64,000 nt of DNA from Bacteroidia bacterium (GTDB lineage Bacteria > Bacteroidota > Bacteroidia > B-17B0 > Aurantibacillaceae). This document shows, piece by piece, positions 34,215 to 43,772 of this stretch; position 1 is the stretch's first letter; each line of letters starts with the position of its first letter. A program made the position numbers and the translations under genes. Where the stretch lies: NCBI GenBank assembly GCA_022842625.1, contig JALHPG010000001.1, positions 124,001-188,000 of the forward strand. Reading direction: 5' to 3'. The notes beneath the pieces were generated by a model that searched no databases, had not been told where the DNA came from, and was given only the letters and a program-made list of their open reading frames with translations.

Positions 34215-34754
34215 ATGGAAGGTAATATTCTTGTAGCACATCCCTTATTGCACGATGGTTTTTTTAACCGCTCGGTAGTATATGTCACCAATCACAATTC
34301 GGTGGAGTCCTTAGGTTTTGTTTTAAATTTTAAAACAGAATTTAAACTTAGTGATGTTAAACCTGAAATTAAAAACGGACACTTTCCTATTTATGAAGGA
34401 GGTCCGGTTGGCAAAGATCAACTGTTCTATATCCACAAACTTGGTCATAACCTAAGCGACTCGGTTAAAATAAAAGATGATATTTATTTTGGCGGAAATT
34501 TTAATGAGTTAATGAAAATGATCGAACAAGGCAAAGTAAAAACATACGACATTCGTTTCTTTGCAGGATACAGCGGCTGGGCCGATGGACAGCTAGAAAA
34601 TGAAATTAAACACGATCATTGGTTAATTAATAAAAAAGTCGATTCCTCTTTTTTTGGTAATGAGGCCGAAGATCTATGGGGATTACAACTCACTGAAATA
34701 AAAAATACCTATAGTATCTTTGCAGATTTTGGCGATACGCCTTCAGTAAATTAA
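34215..34754 (+). CDS. YqgE/AlgH family protein
   Basis: This 179-residue protein starts MEGNILVAHPLLHDGFFNRSVVYV and has LGFVLN, YEGGPVGKDQLFYIH and the C-terminal FAGYSGWADGQLENEIKHDHWLI, the DUF179 signature. The family fold is known but its function is not settled (AlgH is an alginate regulator in Pseudomonas). Its 3' end overlaps the convergent LEA-type lipoprotein by 4 nt. A TAACTTTA sequence 4 nt before the ATG may be its -7 box. Confidence 0.88.
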   Translation: MEGNILVAHPLLHDGFFNRSVVYVTNHNSVESLGFVLNFKTEFKLSDVKPEIKNGHFPIYEGGPVGKDQLFYIHKLGHNLSDSVKIKDDIYFGGNFNELMKMIEQGKVKTYDIRFFAGYSGWADGQLENEIKHDHWLINKKVDSSFFGNEAEDLWGLQLTEIKNTYSIFADFGDTPSVN

Positions 34755-35212
34755 TCTTTACTATTCATATCTACTTTTTGTTTTATCTTAACGGGAAAAC
34801 GTTTTTTAAGATAAAATTTTCCGGCCTTTAGATCTCCTGCAACCTCAATAATACTTTTTCCTCCACCGCCCATTAACTTAATTATATCCATTGGATTGGC
34901 ATCCTTAAAATTACTTTTTAAATTAAAGCTGTATGTTTTCTCGGTATTTCCAGCAATAGGTACACGTTTAGAAAGTTTTGCTTTCCCTAAATGTATACCA
35001 CTGTAAATAACATCAAACTCGCTTCGGTAAATAGAGAATCCCATTTTATTCGGATTTTTTATTCCCAATAAAATATCGGCGTCCATTCCTTGCGGACTGA
35101 TCTTATTTATCTTAAAACCTTTTACACCTGTACATTGCGCCTCTTTAAAATCGGTGCAGCTTGAAAAGAAAATAATACTAAATAAAATTATCGCAGAAAA
35201 TATTGATCTCAT
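34751..35212 (-). CDS. LEA type 2-like lipoprotein
   Basis: This 153-residue protein has a lipoprotein signal (MRSIFSAIILFSIIFFSSC, lipobox SSC at residue 19) followed by an LEA14/WHy-type beta domain (FKINKISPQGMDADILLGIKNPNKMGFSIYRSEFDVIYSG, LSKRVPIAGNTEKTYSF), a fold found in stress-related proteins and fimbrial-chaperone-like domains. Cellular role unknown. It is read with the small membrane protein gene 2 nt upstream, suggesting an operon. Confidence 0.78.
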   Translation of the reverse strand: MRSIFSAIILFSIIFFSSCTDFKEAQCTGVKGFKINKISPQGMDADILLGIKNPNKMGFSIYRSEFDVIYSGIHLGKAKLSKRVPIAGNTEKTYSFNLKSNFKDANPMDIIKLMGGGGKSIIEVAGDLKAGKFYLKKRFPVKIKQKVDMNSKD

Positions 35213-35214
35213 TT

Positions 35215-35451
35215 TTATTTTTTATTTAAATTAAATAATGCTAATAAACTTGCTAAAACCCACACACTTTCTAAAACCACAAAAGGATAAAAATGTATCA
35301 TGTAGCTTGAAACCCCGGCTAAACCGGCTCCTAAAATATTTAAGATCAAATAGCTTTTTGATTCGGGTGTTATTTTTTTTGCAATGTTTAATGCAAATGC
35401 AATTAAAAGCAATGTAACACCTAATGTTCCTATCCAATCACTTAAAGCCAT
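35215..35451 (-). CDS. Small three-helix membrane protein (CBU_0592 type)
   Basis: This 78-residue protein starts MALSDWIGTLGVTLLLIAF and has three hydrophobic stretches (about 5-25, 35-50 and 53-73) joined by short loops, the form of the CBU_0592 membrane family of unknown function. The ORF ends NLNKK. It stands directly before the LEA lipoprotein gene and 7 nt after the M20 peptidase gene, so the three read as one leftward unit. Confidence 0.72.
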   Translation of the reverse strand: MALSDWIGTLGVTLLLIAFALNIAKKITPESKSYLILNILGAGLAGVSSYMIHFYPFVVLESVWVLASLLALFNLNKK

Positions 35452-35458
35452 CTAAAAA

Positions 35459-36856
35459 TTACTTAGAAGATAACTGCGTGAAATGCTTATAAAATAAAGG
35501 AATGGTTTCAATGCCTTTATAATAATTAAATAAACCATAATGTTCGTTTGGCGAATGTAATGCATCTGAATCTAAACCAAAGCCAAACAATATACTATCT
35601 AATCCTAATTCTTTTTTAAATAAGGCTACAATAGGAATACTGCCACCACCACGAGTTGGTACAGGTTTTTTGTTATATGTTTCCTGCATAGCCATACTTG
35701 CTGCTTTATATCCTATGTTATCTGAACTTAAATAATAAGGCTCACCGCCATGATGTGGTTTTACAATTACCTTTACTGACTTAGGCGCAATGCTCTCAAA
35801 ATATTTTTGAAAAATAGCACTGATCTTATCAGAATTTTGATTTGGCACTAAACGCATACTGATCTTAGCAAATGCTTTTGAAGGCAAAACAGTTTTAGCA
35901 CCTTCGCCAATATACCCACCCCAAATACCATTTACATCTAAGGTTGGACGGATCCCTGTGCGCTCAATAGTTGTGTATCCTTTTTCTCCTAATTCTTCGC
36001 CAACATTCAAGTCTTTAATAAAATCATTTAAATTAAATGGCGCTTTTGCCATCTCTGCACGCTCTTCTGCACTTAGCTCCATTACATCTGCATAAAAATC
36101 AGGAATGGTAATGTGATTATTTTCATCGTGACAGCTCGCTATCATTTTACATAAAATATTTATAGGGTTTGCAACCGCACCACCATAAACACCGCTATGC
36201 AGATCGCGATTCGGCCCTACCACTTCAACTTCCATATAGGCTAAGCCGCGTAAGCCGGTATCAATACTTGGTATATCATTAGCAATAACCGATGTGTCAG
36301 AAATTAAAATAACATCTCCTTTTAATCGTTCTTTATTTGCAATGATCCATGGGCCTAAGCTTGGCGAACCAACTTCTTCTTCACCTTCGATCATAAATTT
36401 TACATTACACGGCAATGTGTTTGTTTTCATCATCAATTCAAAGGCCTTAACGTGCATGTACATTTGGCCTTTATCATCGCAAGATCCGCGCGCGAAAATT
36501 GCACCTTCAGGATGTACGTCCGTTTTTCTGATTACCGGTTCAAATGGCGGAGAATCCCATAATTCTAGTGGATCGGCAGGCTGAACATCATAATGACCAT
36601 AAACAACAACTGTAGGTTTTTTTGGGTCTATTATTTTCTCTCCGTAAACCACCGGAAAACCTTTAGTTTGGCACAATTCCACTTTATCGGCTCCTGCCTC
36701 AATTAAACGTTGCTTAACTGCTTCTGCAGTTTTAATAACGTCTGCTGCATAATTAGAATTAGCACTTATAGACGGGATGCGTAAAAGATCAAAAAGTTCA
36801 TTTAACAAACGGTCTTTGTTTTGATCCAAATAGGTAGTAATAGTAGATTTTTCCAT
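35459..36856 (-). CDS. M20-family dipeptidase/peptidase
   Basis: From ATG 36856 the product (465 residues) begins MEKSTITTYLDQNKDRLLNEL. It is a two-zinc M20 peptidase: VYGHYDVQPADPLELWDSPPFEP (zinc His and Asp), ARGSCDDKGQMYMHVKA (bridging Asp), MIEGEEEVGSPSLG (Glu-Glu catalytic pair), then the dimerisation domain and the late PTRGGGSIPIVALF and DALHSPNEH (zinc His). The family includes carnosinase-type dipeptidases. An in-frame start at 36955 adds 33 unlike residues and is rejected. Confidence 0.9.
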   Translation of the reverse strand: MEKSTITTYLDQNKDRLLNELFDLLRIPSISANSNYAADVIKTAEAVKQRLIEAGADKVELCQTKGFPVVYGEKIIDPKKPTVVVYGHYDVQPADPLELWDSPPFEPVIRKTDVHPEGAIFARGSCDDKGQMYMHVKAFELMMKTNTLPCNVKFMIEGEEEVGSPSLGPWIIANKERLKGDVILISDTSVIANDIPSIDTGLRGLAYMEVEVVGPNRDLHSGVYGGAVANPINILCKMIASCHDENNHITIPDFYADVMELSAEERAEMAKAPFNLNDFIKDLNVGEELGEKGYTTIERTGIRPTLDVNGIWGGYIGEGAKTVLPSKAFAKISMRLVPNQNSDKISAIFQKYFESIAPKSVKVIVKPHHGGEPYYLSSDNIGYKAASMAMQETYNKKPVPTRGGGSIPIVALFKKELGLDSILFGFGLDSDALHSPNEHYGLFNYYKGIETIPLFYKHFTQLSSK

Positions 36857-37061
36857 AAAAATTTGATGGCTAAAGGTACAATTTTGAAGGAGATATAAAA
36901 AGAAAATTCTATTTAACGATCCAATTTGCCACGTTCCTCTAAACCCTTCACCCACTTGTGAAATCTAACTATTTTAAAAACTAAGATCCAAAAAGTTCTA
37001 GTATAATTCACACTTAAAACAAACAAAATGTGTTACTTTTACATAAAGCATATTGGCTATT

Positions 37062-38645
37062 ATGAATTCATTTATAACAAGTTTAACTTTATTTTTTGTT
37101 TTCTTTTTTTCTAATATCCTTTTTGGGCAAATCCAAAATATTAAGATCAGCAGTCAGTTTGAACCCGAAGAGGTTTCTATTGCCATTAACCCAAAAAACA
37201 CCAAACAAATAATCGCGGGCGCAAATTTATCCAGCTCTTACTATAGCCACGATGGTGGATTTACCTGGCAACGTAATGCTATTTTATGCAAAGAGTTTAA
37301 TGTTTATGGCGACCCTATTTTGTTTTGGGACACCGCTCAAACAGCTTACTTTATGCACTTGTCTTTTCCTAATCCAAAGATCACGCCGGGTGGCAGTTGG
37401 GTAGACAGGATCGTGTTAAACAAGTCGGCCGATTTTGGAATAACTTATCCAAACTGTTTTGCCGTTGGAAAAAACAATAAAAAAGTTCAGGATAAACACT
37501 GGGCCTGTGTAGATGAAAAAACAAATACCATTCATGTAGCATGGACACAATTTGATATTTACGAAAGCTCAGATCCAAAAGACACATCCATTATTCGTTA
37601 TTCAAATTCGAAAGATGGAGGTGTAACCTGGGCAGAACCAAAAAAAATAAGTGCTTTTACCGGAGATTGCAGAGATAACGATAATACGGTAGAAGGCGCA
37701 GTGCCTTGCATGGGGCCAAACGGGGAGTTATATATTGCTTGGGCGGGGCCTAAAGGATTAGTGTTTCAAAGATCGTTAGACGGAGGAACTACTTTTTTAA
37801 AAGAAGAAAAAATAATTACTCCAATCAAAAACGGTTGGGAATACAGTGTAAATGAAGTATCGAGAGCTAACGGTTTGCCATTTACCGCATGTGACATTAG
37901 CAATGGCCCAAATAGAGGAAGAATTTATGTTTGTTGGGGCGACGAAAAGAACGGCGAAAAAAATAAAGACGTGTTTATTGTGTACAGCGATGATAAAGGC
38001 GAAACCTGGTCGGATCCAATAATCATAACCTATAGGCCAAATCACAAAGAGCAGTTTATGCCTTTTATGACCATTGACCAAAAAACAGGCTACGTTTATG
38101 TTTTATATTACGACAGACAAAACTATACAGATAATTTAACTACAGACGTTTATATGGCCGTGAGCAAAAACGGCGGATTAAAATTTGACTATTATAAAAT
38201 TAACGAAACCTCTTTTAAACCTGTTAAAAGTGTTTTTTTTGGTGACTACATTGGTTTAAGCGCAGTTAACAATATGGTAAGACCAATATGGATGCAAATT
38301 GGAGAGGATAAAAAATTAAGCATTTACACAGCAATTATTAATGACAGCATTTTACAGAACTACCAAAACAAAACAGTAAATGAAATGGTTATTGAAAAAA
38401 CCTTTAAATTTTTGCCAAAAATTAAAGTAGATTTTACAACCAACACAGGCGGAAAATTAATGGCTGAGATCTCAAAGCCACTGGATCCTAGTTTTAAAAG
38501 CGTTACCATAAAAAGCATGCAGGTAAAAAAGGGCAAAAATCAATTAACCATCAAAACTAAAAAACTTGGCTTGCCAAAAGGCAATTATGTATTAACACTT
38601 TACCTTAACGGCAAAAATCAATACGTTTGGATAACAGAAGACTAA
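37062..38645 (+). CDS. Secreted sialidase-like beta-propeller protein (BNR repeats)
   Basis: From ATG 37062 the product (527 residues) has a signal peptide (MNSFITSLTLFFVFFFSNILFG) and at least five BNR/Asp-box repeats of the S-x-D-x-G-x-T/K-W form: YYSHDGGFTW, YSNSKDGGVTW, QRSLDGGTTF, VYSDDKGETW and AVSKNGGLKF. This indicates a six-bladed propeller like exo-alpha-sialidases. Catalytic Arg triad positions cannot be judged by eye, so the glycosidase activity is unproven. A C-terminal beta domain of about 90 residues follows. The next gene begins 1 nt after the stop and encodes a T9SS-sorted protein. Confidence 0.75.
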   Translation: MNSFITSLTLFFVFFFSNILFGQIQNIKISSQFEPEEVSIAINPKNTKQIIAGANLSSSYYSHDGGFTWQRNAILCKEFNVYGDPILFWDTAQTAYFMHLSFPNPKITPGGSWVDRIVLNKSADFGITYPNCFAVGKNNKKVQDKHWACVDEKTNTIHVAWTQFDIYESSDPKDTSIIRYSNSKDGGVTWAEPKKISAFTGDCRDNDNTVEGAVPCMGPNGELYIAWAGPKGLVFQRSLDGGTTFLKEEKIITPIKNGWEYSVNEVSRANGLPFTACDISNGPNRGRIYVCWGDEKNGEKNKDVFIVYSDDKGETWSDPIIITYRPNHKEQFMPFMTIDQKTGYVYVLYYDRQNYTDNLTTDVYMAVSKNGGLKFDYYKINETSFKPVKSVFFGDYIGLSAVNNMVRPIWMQIGEDKKLSIYTAIINDSILQNYQNKTVNEMVIEKTFKFLPKIKVDFTTNTGGKLMAEISKPLDPSFKSVTIKSMQVKKGKNQLTIKTKKLGLPKGNYVLTLYLNGKNQYVWITED

Positions 38646-38646
38646 T

Positions 38647-39246
38647 ATGAAAAAATTACTTTTATTTATATTTGGTTGTATTACATTTGCCGGCAGCGCG
38701 CAAAGAATTAGCGATTTTAATTTGTTTTTTGCAGGTAATGGCGTTACTATAAAATTCACTATTTTAAAAGGAACTTTATGCAACGGGTATAACATATTGC
38801 ATAGCGTAGATTCAATTAACTTCAAAACAATTTATAATTTTCCGGGGATTTGCGGAAACACATCTACTGATGAAAGCATTAGTTATTTTCACGCATCGCC
38901 TGAAATTAATAAAAATAACTATTATAAGATCGAACTTATTCCTATAGAAGTTTCGTTGGTAAAAAAGATCTTTGTTTTCGAGATTTCTGATCTAGAAGCG
39001 GTTCTCTATCCAAATCCACAAACCGGTAATTCGGATCTATTAGATCTTAGAATTTTTAACGCAGGAACAATTCAACTCAAAGGTTTTATTTATGATCAAT
39101 ACGGAAGTTCGATACAAGAACTAAACTTAACAACCAGCTTTGATCTTGCAAAAATTAATGTTTCTAATTTAAAAAATGGCGTATATTTTATAAGACTCCT
39201 GAATGCAGAAAAAAAATATTCCTTTAAACTTATCATTAATAGGTAA
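38647..39246 (+). CDS. Small T9SS-sorted exported protein
   Basis: This 199-residue protein has a signal peptide (MKKLLLFIFGCITFAGSAQ), a beta domain of about 100 residues (GVTIKFTILKGTLCNGYNILHSVDS) with two Cys that may pair, and a T9SS type A sorting domain at the end (AVLYPNPQTGNSDLLDLRIFN, LKNGVYFIRLLN). Function unknown. It begins 1 nt after the propeller gene and its stop overlaps the next start by 1 nt (TAATG), so the three genes form an operon. Confidence 0.78.
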   Translation: MKKLLLFIFGCITFAGSAQRISDFNLFFAGNGVTIKFTILKGTLCNGYNILHSVDSINFKTIYNFPGICGNTSTDESISYFHASPEINKNNYYKIELIPIEVSLVKKIFVFEISDLEAVLYPNPQTGNSDLLDLRIFNAGTIQLKGFIYDQYGSSIQELNLTTSFDLAKINVSNLKNGVYFIRLLNAEKKYSFKLIINR

Positions 39247-39623
39247 TGGAAGTAAGAGCAGATTCATATTTGTGGGCAATTAGAATGTACAAGTCTAGAA
39301 CCCTTGCCTCTGAAGCAATTAAAGGAGGGAAAGTGAAATTAGATGGCGATAATTTTAAACCATCACATGTTGTAAAAATTGGTGAACGCTACACTTTATC
39401 AATAGGCGATACAAAAAAAATAATTGAAGTTACTGCCTTAATTGATAAGCGCGGGAATTTTGAATTAGCACAAAAACATTATACCGATCATTCTCCTGTA
39501 CAAACAAAACAAGAAAAATTAGATTCCGTTTTTTACTCTCCAAATGTTAAGCGCGATAAAGGTTCCGGCAGACCAACCAAAAAAGACAGAAGAGATATTT
39601 TTGGATTTAACTCACCGGATTGA
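39246..39623 (+). CDS. S4-domain RNA-binding protein (Hsp15-like)
   Basis: This 125-residue protein is an S4 RNA-binding domain (RADSYLWAIRMYKSRTLASEAIKGGKVKLDGDNFKPSHVVKIGERYTL) followed by a basic tail (RDKGSGRPTKKDRRD), the arrangement of the heat-shock protein Hsp15 (HslR), which binds the 50S subunit carrying a nascent chain. Its start overlaps the previous stop by 1 nt, an unexpected coupling with a secreted protein. The gene is of normal length. Confidence 0.85.
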   Translation: MEVRADSYLWAIRMYKSRTLASEAIKGGKVKLDGDNFKPSHVVKIGERYTLSIGDTKKIIEVTALIDKRGNFELAQKHYTDHSPVQTKQEKLDSVFYSPNVKRDKGSGRPTKKDRRDIFGFNSPD

Positions 39624-39739
39624 TCATTTAGCAGTTGCTTGAAAATAACACCTTGTAACTCTCCCTTTGAAAAACAGAGGCAGAGGGCTTTTTAAAAACA
39701 TTGTTTCAAGTTTACCAAAATCAAACAATAAATTATTTC

Positions 39740-39888
39740 GTCCCTACGGGACTAGGCTTAATATATATTTTCTTTTTTCTACAGTTATTAGATCCCTAAC
39801 GGGATCAAACATTAAAACTTTATTTGTCCCATAGGGACAATATCTCTTTAGAAACATCGCTAAAAATAAAAAGTCCCCTTAGGGACTT
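39740..39888. repeat. Cluster of four GTCCC-type palindromes
   Basis: The 310-nt gap between the S4 gene and kbl has four short inverted repeats: GTCCCTACGGGAC (39740-39752), GATCCCTAACGGGATC (39791-39806), TTGTCCCATAGGGACAA (39824-39840) and AAGTCCCCTTAGGGACTT (39871-39888). They share a GTCCC/GGGAC-type core with differing short loops and are spaced about 30-50 nt apart. The rest of the gap is A/T-rich and non-coding. Confidence 0.75.
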
Positions 39889-39933
39889 AATATTATTAAA
39901 AAGAAAAATAGCATGCTGCTCTGAAGCTTCAAA

Positions 39934-41121
39934 CTATTTCACTACACCTAATTCTTTGCCCACTTTAGCAAAAGCAGCAATGGCTTTATCTAAATGTTCT
40001 TGCGTATGCGCAGCACTTAATTGCACACGAATACGTGCTTTGTCTTTTGGTACTACCGGAAAGAAAAATCCGATAACATAAATACCTTCATCCAATAATT
40101 TTGCGGCAAAGGATTGCGCTAATTTTGCATCGTATAACATCACAGGTACAATCGCACTGTCGCCATCTTTAATTTCCAATCCGGCAGCTTTTATTCCCTT
40201 TTTAAAATAGTTCACGTTCCACTCTAATTTATCGCGCAGATCGGTTGTTTTGCTTAACAAATCGAACACTGCAATACTTGCACCAACAATACTTGGCGCT
40301 AATGAGTTACTAAATAAATACGGACGAGAACGTTGACGCAACAATTCAATAATTTCTTTTCTGCCGGAAGTAAAACCTCCCATTGCACCACCTAAGGCTT
40401 TTCCAAGGGTTCCGGTAATAATGTCTACGCGGCCAATTACATTTTTAGCTTCGATCGTTCCTCTTCCTGTTTTACCAATAAATCCGCTGGCGTGACATTC
40501 ATCCACCATTACCAAAGCATTGTATTTATCAGCTAGGTCACAAATTTTATCTAAAGGCGCAACAAAACCATCCATGCTAAATACACCATCTGTTACAATA
40601 ATTCTATGGCGTTGTGCTTGCGCTTTAATTAATTGCTCTTCCAAATCTGCCATGTCGCAATTTTTATAACGGTAACGTTGTGCCTTGCATAAACGCACTC
40701 CGTCTATAATACTCGCGTGATTTAATTCATCGCTGATAATAGCATCCTGCTCATCAAACAAGGGCTCAAATACGCCACCATTCGCATCAAAAGCAGCTGC
40801 ATATAAGATTGTATCTTCTGTGCCTAAAAAATCGGCTATCTTTTTTTCTAATGTTTTATGTATGTCTTGCGTGCCGCAAATAAAGCGCACACTGCTCATT
40901 CCAAAACCATGCGTATCTAAAGCATTTTTAGCAGCCTCTAACACTTTTGGGTGAGATGATAATCCCAAATAATTATTAGCACAAAAAATAATTACATCTT
41001 TTCCGTTTACCTTAACAACAGCATCCATAGGTGTTGTAATAACGCGCTCGCGTTTAAATAAACCATTGCTTTCTATTTCAGCTAAAGTGCCTTGAAGTTG
41101 TTCTTTTAATTTTCCGTACAT
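39934..41121 (-). CDS. kbl: Glycine C-acetyltransferase (2-amino-3-ketobutyrate CoA ligase)
   Basis: Kbl is a PLP enzyme that joins glycine and acetyl-CoA to 2-amino-3-ketobutyrate (or splits it) in threonine breakdown. The 395-residue protein has [64 protein letters not shown] and the PLP Lys motif [12 protein letters not shown], all conserved in the alpha-oxoamine synthase family. No threonine dehydrogenase lies next to it. The gene ends after the palindrome cluster. Confidence 0.94.
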   Translation of the reverse strand: MYGKLKEQLQGTLAEIESNGLFKRERVITTPMDAVVKVNGKDVIIFCANNYLGLSSHPKVLEAAKNALDTHGFGMSSVRFICGTQDIHKTLEKKIADFLGTEDTILYAAAFDANGGVFEPLFDEQDAIISDELNHASIIDGVRLCKAQRYRYKNCDMADLEEQLIKAQAQRHRIIVTDGVFSMDGFVAPLDKICDLADKYNALVMVDECHASGFIGKTGRGTIEAKNVIGRVDIITGTLGKALGGAMGGFTSGRKEIIELLRQRSRPYLFSNSLAPSIVGASIAVFDLLSKTTDLRDKLEWNVNYFKKGIKAAGLEIKDGDSAIVPVMLYDAKLAQSFAAKLLDEGIYVIGFFFPVVPKDKARIRVQLSAAHTQEHLDKAIAAFAKVGKELGVVK

Positions 41122-41150
41122 ACTAATTGTTTTTATGGTGTGAATTTAAT

Positions 41151-41183
41151 AAAAAAAGCCCGTTAAAATTTAATTTAACGGGC
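41151..41183 (-). terminator. Terminator of the T9SS protein gene at 41200
   Basis: GCCCGTTAAA and TTTAACGGGC form a 10-bp stem with a 6-nt loop (41158-41183), followed on the - strand by T7 (41151-41157). It lies between the stop at 41200 and kbl. Confidence 0.85.
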
Positions 41184-41199
41184 ATAATTTACAATTACA

Positions 41200-42513
41200 T
41201 TATTTACAGATAATAAGCTTTTGAGGCTTGGATTGACCGCTGTCGTTAACCACAACTAAGGTATAAATACCAGAATTAAATTTTTGTGTATTGACTTGGA
41301 CTAAGGATAGTGAAATTTTTTCTTCGAAAACTTTTTTACCTAAATTATCAAAAATATACAACACTGTTTTATCGTTTATTTGTCCCGCCCAAGAAACTAT
41401 AAGTTCATTTGTTGCAGGATTTGGCATCATACTTAAATAATGATCCATAATAAATTTGTTGTCAGTTATTCCGGTTGGCGCACATGTAGGAGCAAGGGTT
41501 GTAGTTTGTCCGCATCGCCATTGTGAGTAAGTAATACCAGTCGATCCGCTCCATGCAGCAAATGCTGTTTGTTTTTGATCGATCGTTTTCCAATTAATTT
41601 TTCCTTGAGTTTTCATAACATTAATTGAGTCAAGAACTCGAGAAAGAGTAGCCGGCATTTGAAATGTTGGTGTTACTGTACTTGTTCCAAAATCTTTAAA
41701 ATTTATCATGAGGGTTCCGTTGTAAAATTTATTTGCAGGGTAAGTGCCATTTTTAATCTTTGTTGCTTCATTTCTAATGTCTGCGATCATAGCGTTTACA
41801 TTGGTTGTAGGAGTTAAAACCCACGAACAGCCATTTCCTTGCAACCAAACATTTTGCGCAGGATCATGGCAATAAAAATCAATTGAATCATTTTTGCCGC
41901 GTGGTTTCCAAACTCCATAATTACTTGCATCATTGTCGTGTGGGGGTAAGCTCCCTGCTCCCCAAATAACATTTGCTTTCCAAGTAAAAGTTGGCACGCT
42001 TTGCGCGGTAATAGTTGTGGTATAAGGGATCCAATCCCCAGAAGCATAAGACTGGCTGGGGGTAACCGTGCCGTTATAATAAATAAAACCTCCAACAACG
42101 TTGCTTGCCTGAGCTCCTGTTAGATTTATTGAATAACTTACGTCTGCTATATTATAGGGGCTAGGGCTTTTATACCGTGGATCTATTTGCACAACGTTTG
42201 CAGGAATGCCACCAATATTATAAGCATATTGTAGTATATCCGTAGTGGCTGTAGCTGCAGATTCATGAATTAAACTGCCTTGAACAAAATTTGGATTGAG
42301 TTGCATGTTATACTTTGCGCCCTTAGCAAATACCAAGTCCACAATTTTTCTAAGGGTGTCGCGCGTTTGATTAAAATTAGCAGCAGTGGTATAATTTTCT
42401 GCGGGCTCATTATGCGATGTAATACCAAAATTTAATGTCGGCGTTGGCACTTGCGAAAAATAAGAATTAGATAGTGTTATAAATATCAAAATAAGCGTAA
42501 TTGTTTTTTTCAT
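41200..42513 (-). CDS. Secreted T9SS protein, possible polysaccharide-deacetylase-like fold
   Basis: This 437-residue protein has a signal peptide (MKKTITLILIFITLSNSYFSQ), a domain of about 340 residues and a C-terminal T9SS sorting domain (MMPNPATNELIVSWAG ... FNSGIYTLVVVNDSG). The central domain opens FGITSHNEPAENYTTAA with His and Glu, and continues FVQGSLIHESAAT and GGIPANVVQIDPRYK. A TIM-barrel carbohydrate-active enzyme is possible, but I do not recognise the family. Most likely it acts on an extracellular substrate. Confidence 0.65.
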   Translation of the reverse strand: MKKTITLILIFITLSNSYFSQVPTPTLNFGITSHNEPAENYTTAANFNQTRDTLRKIVDLVFAKGAKYNMQLNPNFVQGSLIHESAATATTDILQYAYNIGGIPANVVQIDPRYKSPSPYNIADVSYSINLTGAQASNVVGGFIYYNGTVTPSQSYASGDWIPYTTTITAQSVPTFTWKANVIWGAGSLPPHDNDASNYGVWKPRGKNDSIDFYCHDPAQNVWLQGNGCSWVLTPTTNVNAMIADIRNEATKIKNGTYPANKFYNGTLMINFKDFGTSTVTPTFQMPATLSRVLDSINVMKTQGKINWKTIDQKQTAFAAWSGSTGITYSQWRCGQTTTLAPTCAPTGITDNKFIMDHYLSMMPNPATNELIVSWAGQINDKTVLYIFDNLGKKVFEEKISLSLVQVNTQKFNSGIYTLVVVNDSGQSKPQKLIICK

Positions 42514-42620
42514 ACAAAAATTTATTAGGTTTAATTTACAATCGAAATTAATAAATTTAGTATAAAAGGCAAATAAATTACTGGTTATTACTAAAGTAAT
42601 TTTTACTTTTGAAGTACATT

Positions 42621-43679
42621 ATGACTTATATAATTTCAGGGATACAACAGGTTGGAATTGGCGTTGCCAATGTTCACGAAGGTTTTAAATGGTACAATAA
42701 CAATTTTGGAATGGATATTCCAATTTTTGAAGAAGCTGCCGAAGCAAATTTGATGCTGCCTTACACAGGCGGCAAACCACATAAGCGTCACGCTATATTA
42801 GCCATTAACATGAAAGGCGGCGGCGGCTTTGAGATTTGGCAATACACCAGCCGCACACCACAAGCTTGCGCCTTTAAACCACAATTGGGTGACTTAGGAT
42901 TATTTTGCGCTAAAATAAAAACAGAAAATATTACCGCTTCCTTTGAGTTTTTAAAATCAAAGGGCGTAAAAATGCTTGGCAACATTTCTAAAAATCCGGT
43001 TGGTAAACAACATTTTTTTATTGAAGATGCTTTTGGAAATTTATTTGAGATAATTGAAGATAATGTTTGGTTTGGCAAAGGTTTAAAAGAAACCGGCGGA
43101 CCGGTAGGCATGATCATTGGCGTTAAAAATATTGAGAAATCAATTAAATTTTATTCAGATATTTTAGGTTACGATAAAGTGTTATACAATGGCGAAGGAA
43201 GCTATGATGACCTTTCTGTTTTACCGGGAGGCTCAGTAACCGCTAAGCGCGCCATTTTAACACATAGTAAGGAACGTGTTGGTCCATTCTCAAAATTATT
43301 TGGTAATAGTTATATCGAATTAGTAGAAGCGAAAAATTATACGCCTCGCAATATTTTCGAAAATCGTTTTTGGGGCGATCTTGGTTTTATTCATTTATGT
43401 TTTGATATTAAAAACATGGCAGCTCTAAAAACCGCTTGCGAAGCTGCAGGACACCCATTTACAGTTGATGGCGGCTCGGGTTTTGAAATGGGTGAAGCAG
43501 CAGGACATTTTACGTACATCGAAGATCCGGATGGAACTTTAATTGAATTTGTTGAAACCAAAAAAATTCCGATCATGAAAAAATGGGCTTGGTATTTGGA
43601 TCTTAAAAAACGCGCGCCCGAAAAACCTTTGCCTAATTGGATGCTAAAAGCATTGGCCATGAACAGGAAAAAGGTTTAG
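42621..43679 (+). CDS. VOC-superfamily protein with two glyoxalase/dioxygenase-like modules
   Basis: From ATG 42621 the product (352 residues) has two tandem VOC units. The first (ISGIQQVGIGVANVHEGFKWYNNNFGM, GGGGFEIWQYTSR) lacks the opening metal His. The second (GPVGMIIGVKNIEKSIKFYSDILGYD, NSYIELVEA, LGFIHLCFDIKN, DPDGTLIEFVE) keeps probable His/Glu metal ligands. The plan resembles 4-hydroxyphenylpyruvate dioxygenase-type enzymes in organisation but not in detail, and the substrate is unknown. TACTTTTG at 42604-42611 ends 9 nt before the start. A TTG at 42609 in frame would fall inside that box and is rejected. Confidence 0.75.
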   Translation: MTYIISGIQQVGIGVANVHEGFKWYNNNFGMDIPIFEEAAEANLMLPYTGGKPHKRHAILAINMKGGGGFEIWQYTSRTPQACAFKPQLGDLGLFCAKIKTENITASFEFLKSKGVKMLGNISKNPVGKQHFFIEDAFGNLFEIIEDNVWFGKGLKETGGPVGMIIGVKNIEKSIKFYSDILGYDKVLYNGEGSYDDLSVLPGGSVTAKRAILTHSKERVGPFSKLFGNSYIELVEAKNYTPRNIFENRFWGDLGFIHLCFDIKNMAALKTACEAAGHPFTVDGGSGFEMGEAAGHFTYIEDPDGTLIEFVETKKIPIMKKWAWYLDLKKRAPEKPLPNWMLKALAMNRKKV

Positions 43680-43772
43680 TTAATTGTTGTTTTATTACGT
43701 GTGATAACTATCACTGTTTCATTAATACATTATTAATGGCAGTTCCTCTACATTTTGCTTACCTTTATTAGT

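Noticed and set aside
36857-36955. Upstream start for the M20 peptidase (33 extra residues)
   Set aside because: The extra residues do not resemble the family and the natural start is MEKSTITT at 36856.
39740-39888. CRISPR-like array of short repeats
   Set aside because: The units are short palindromes with different loops and uneven spacing, not direct repeats with equal spacers, and no cas genes are present.
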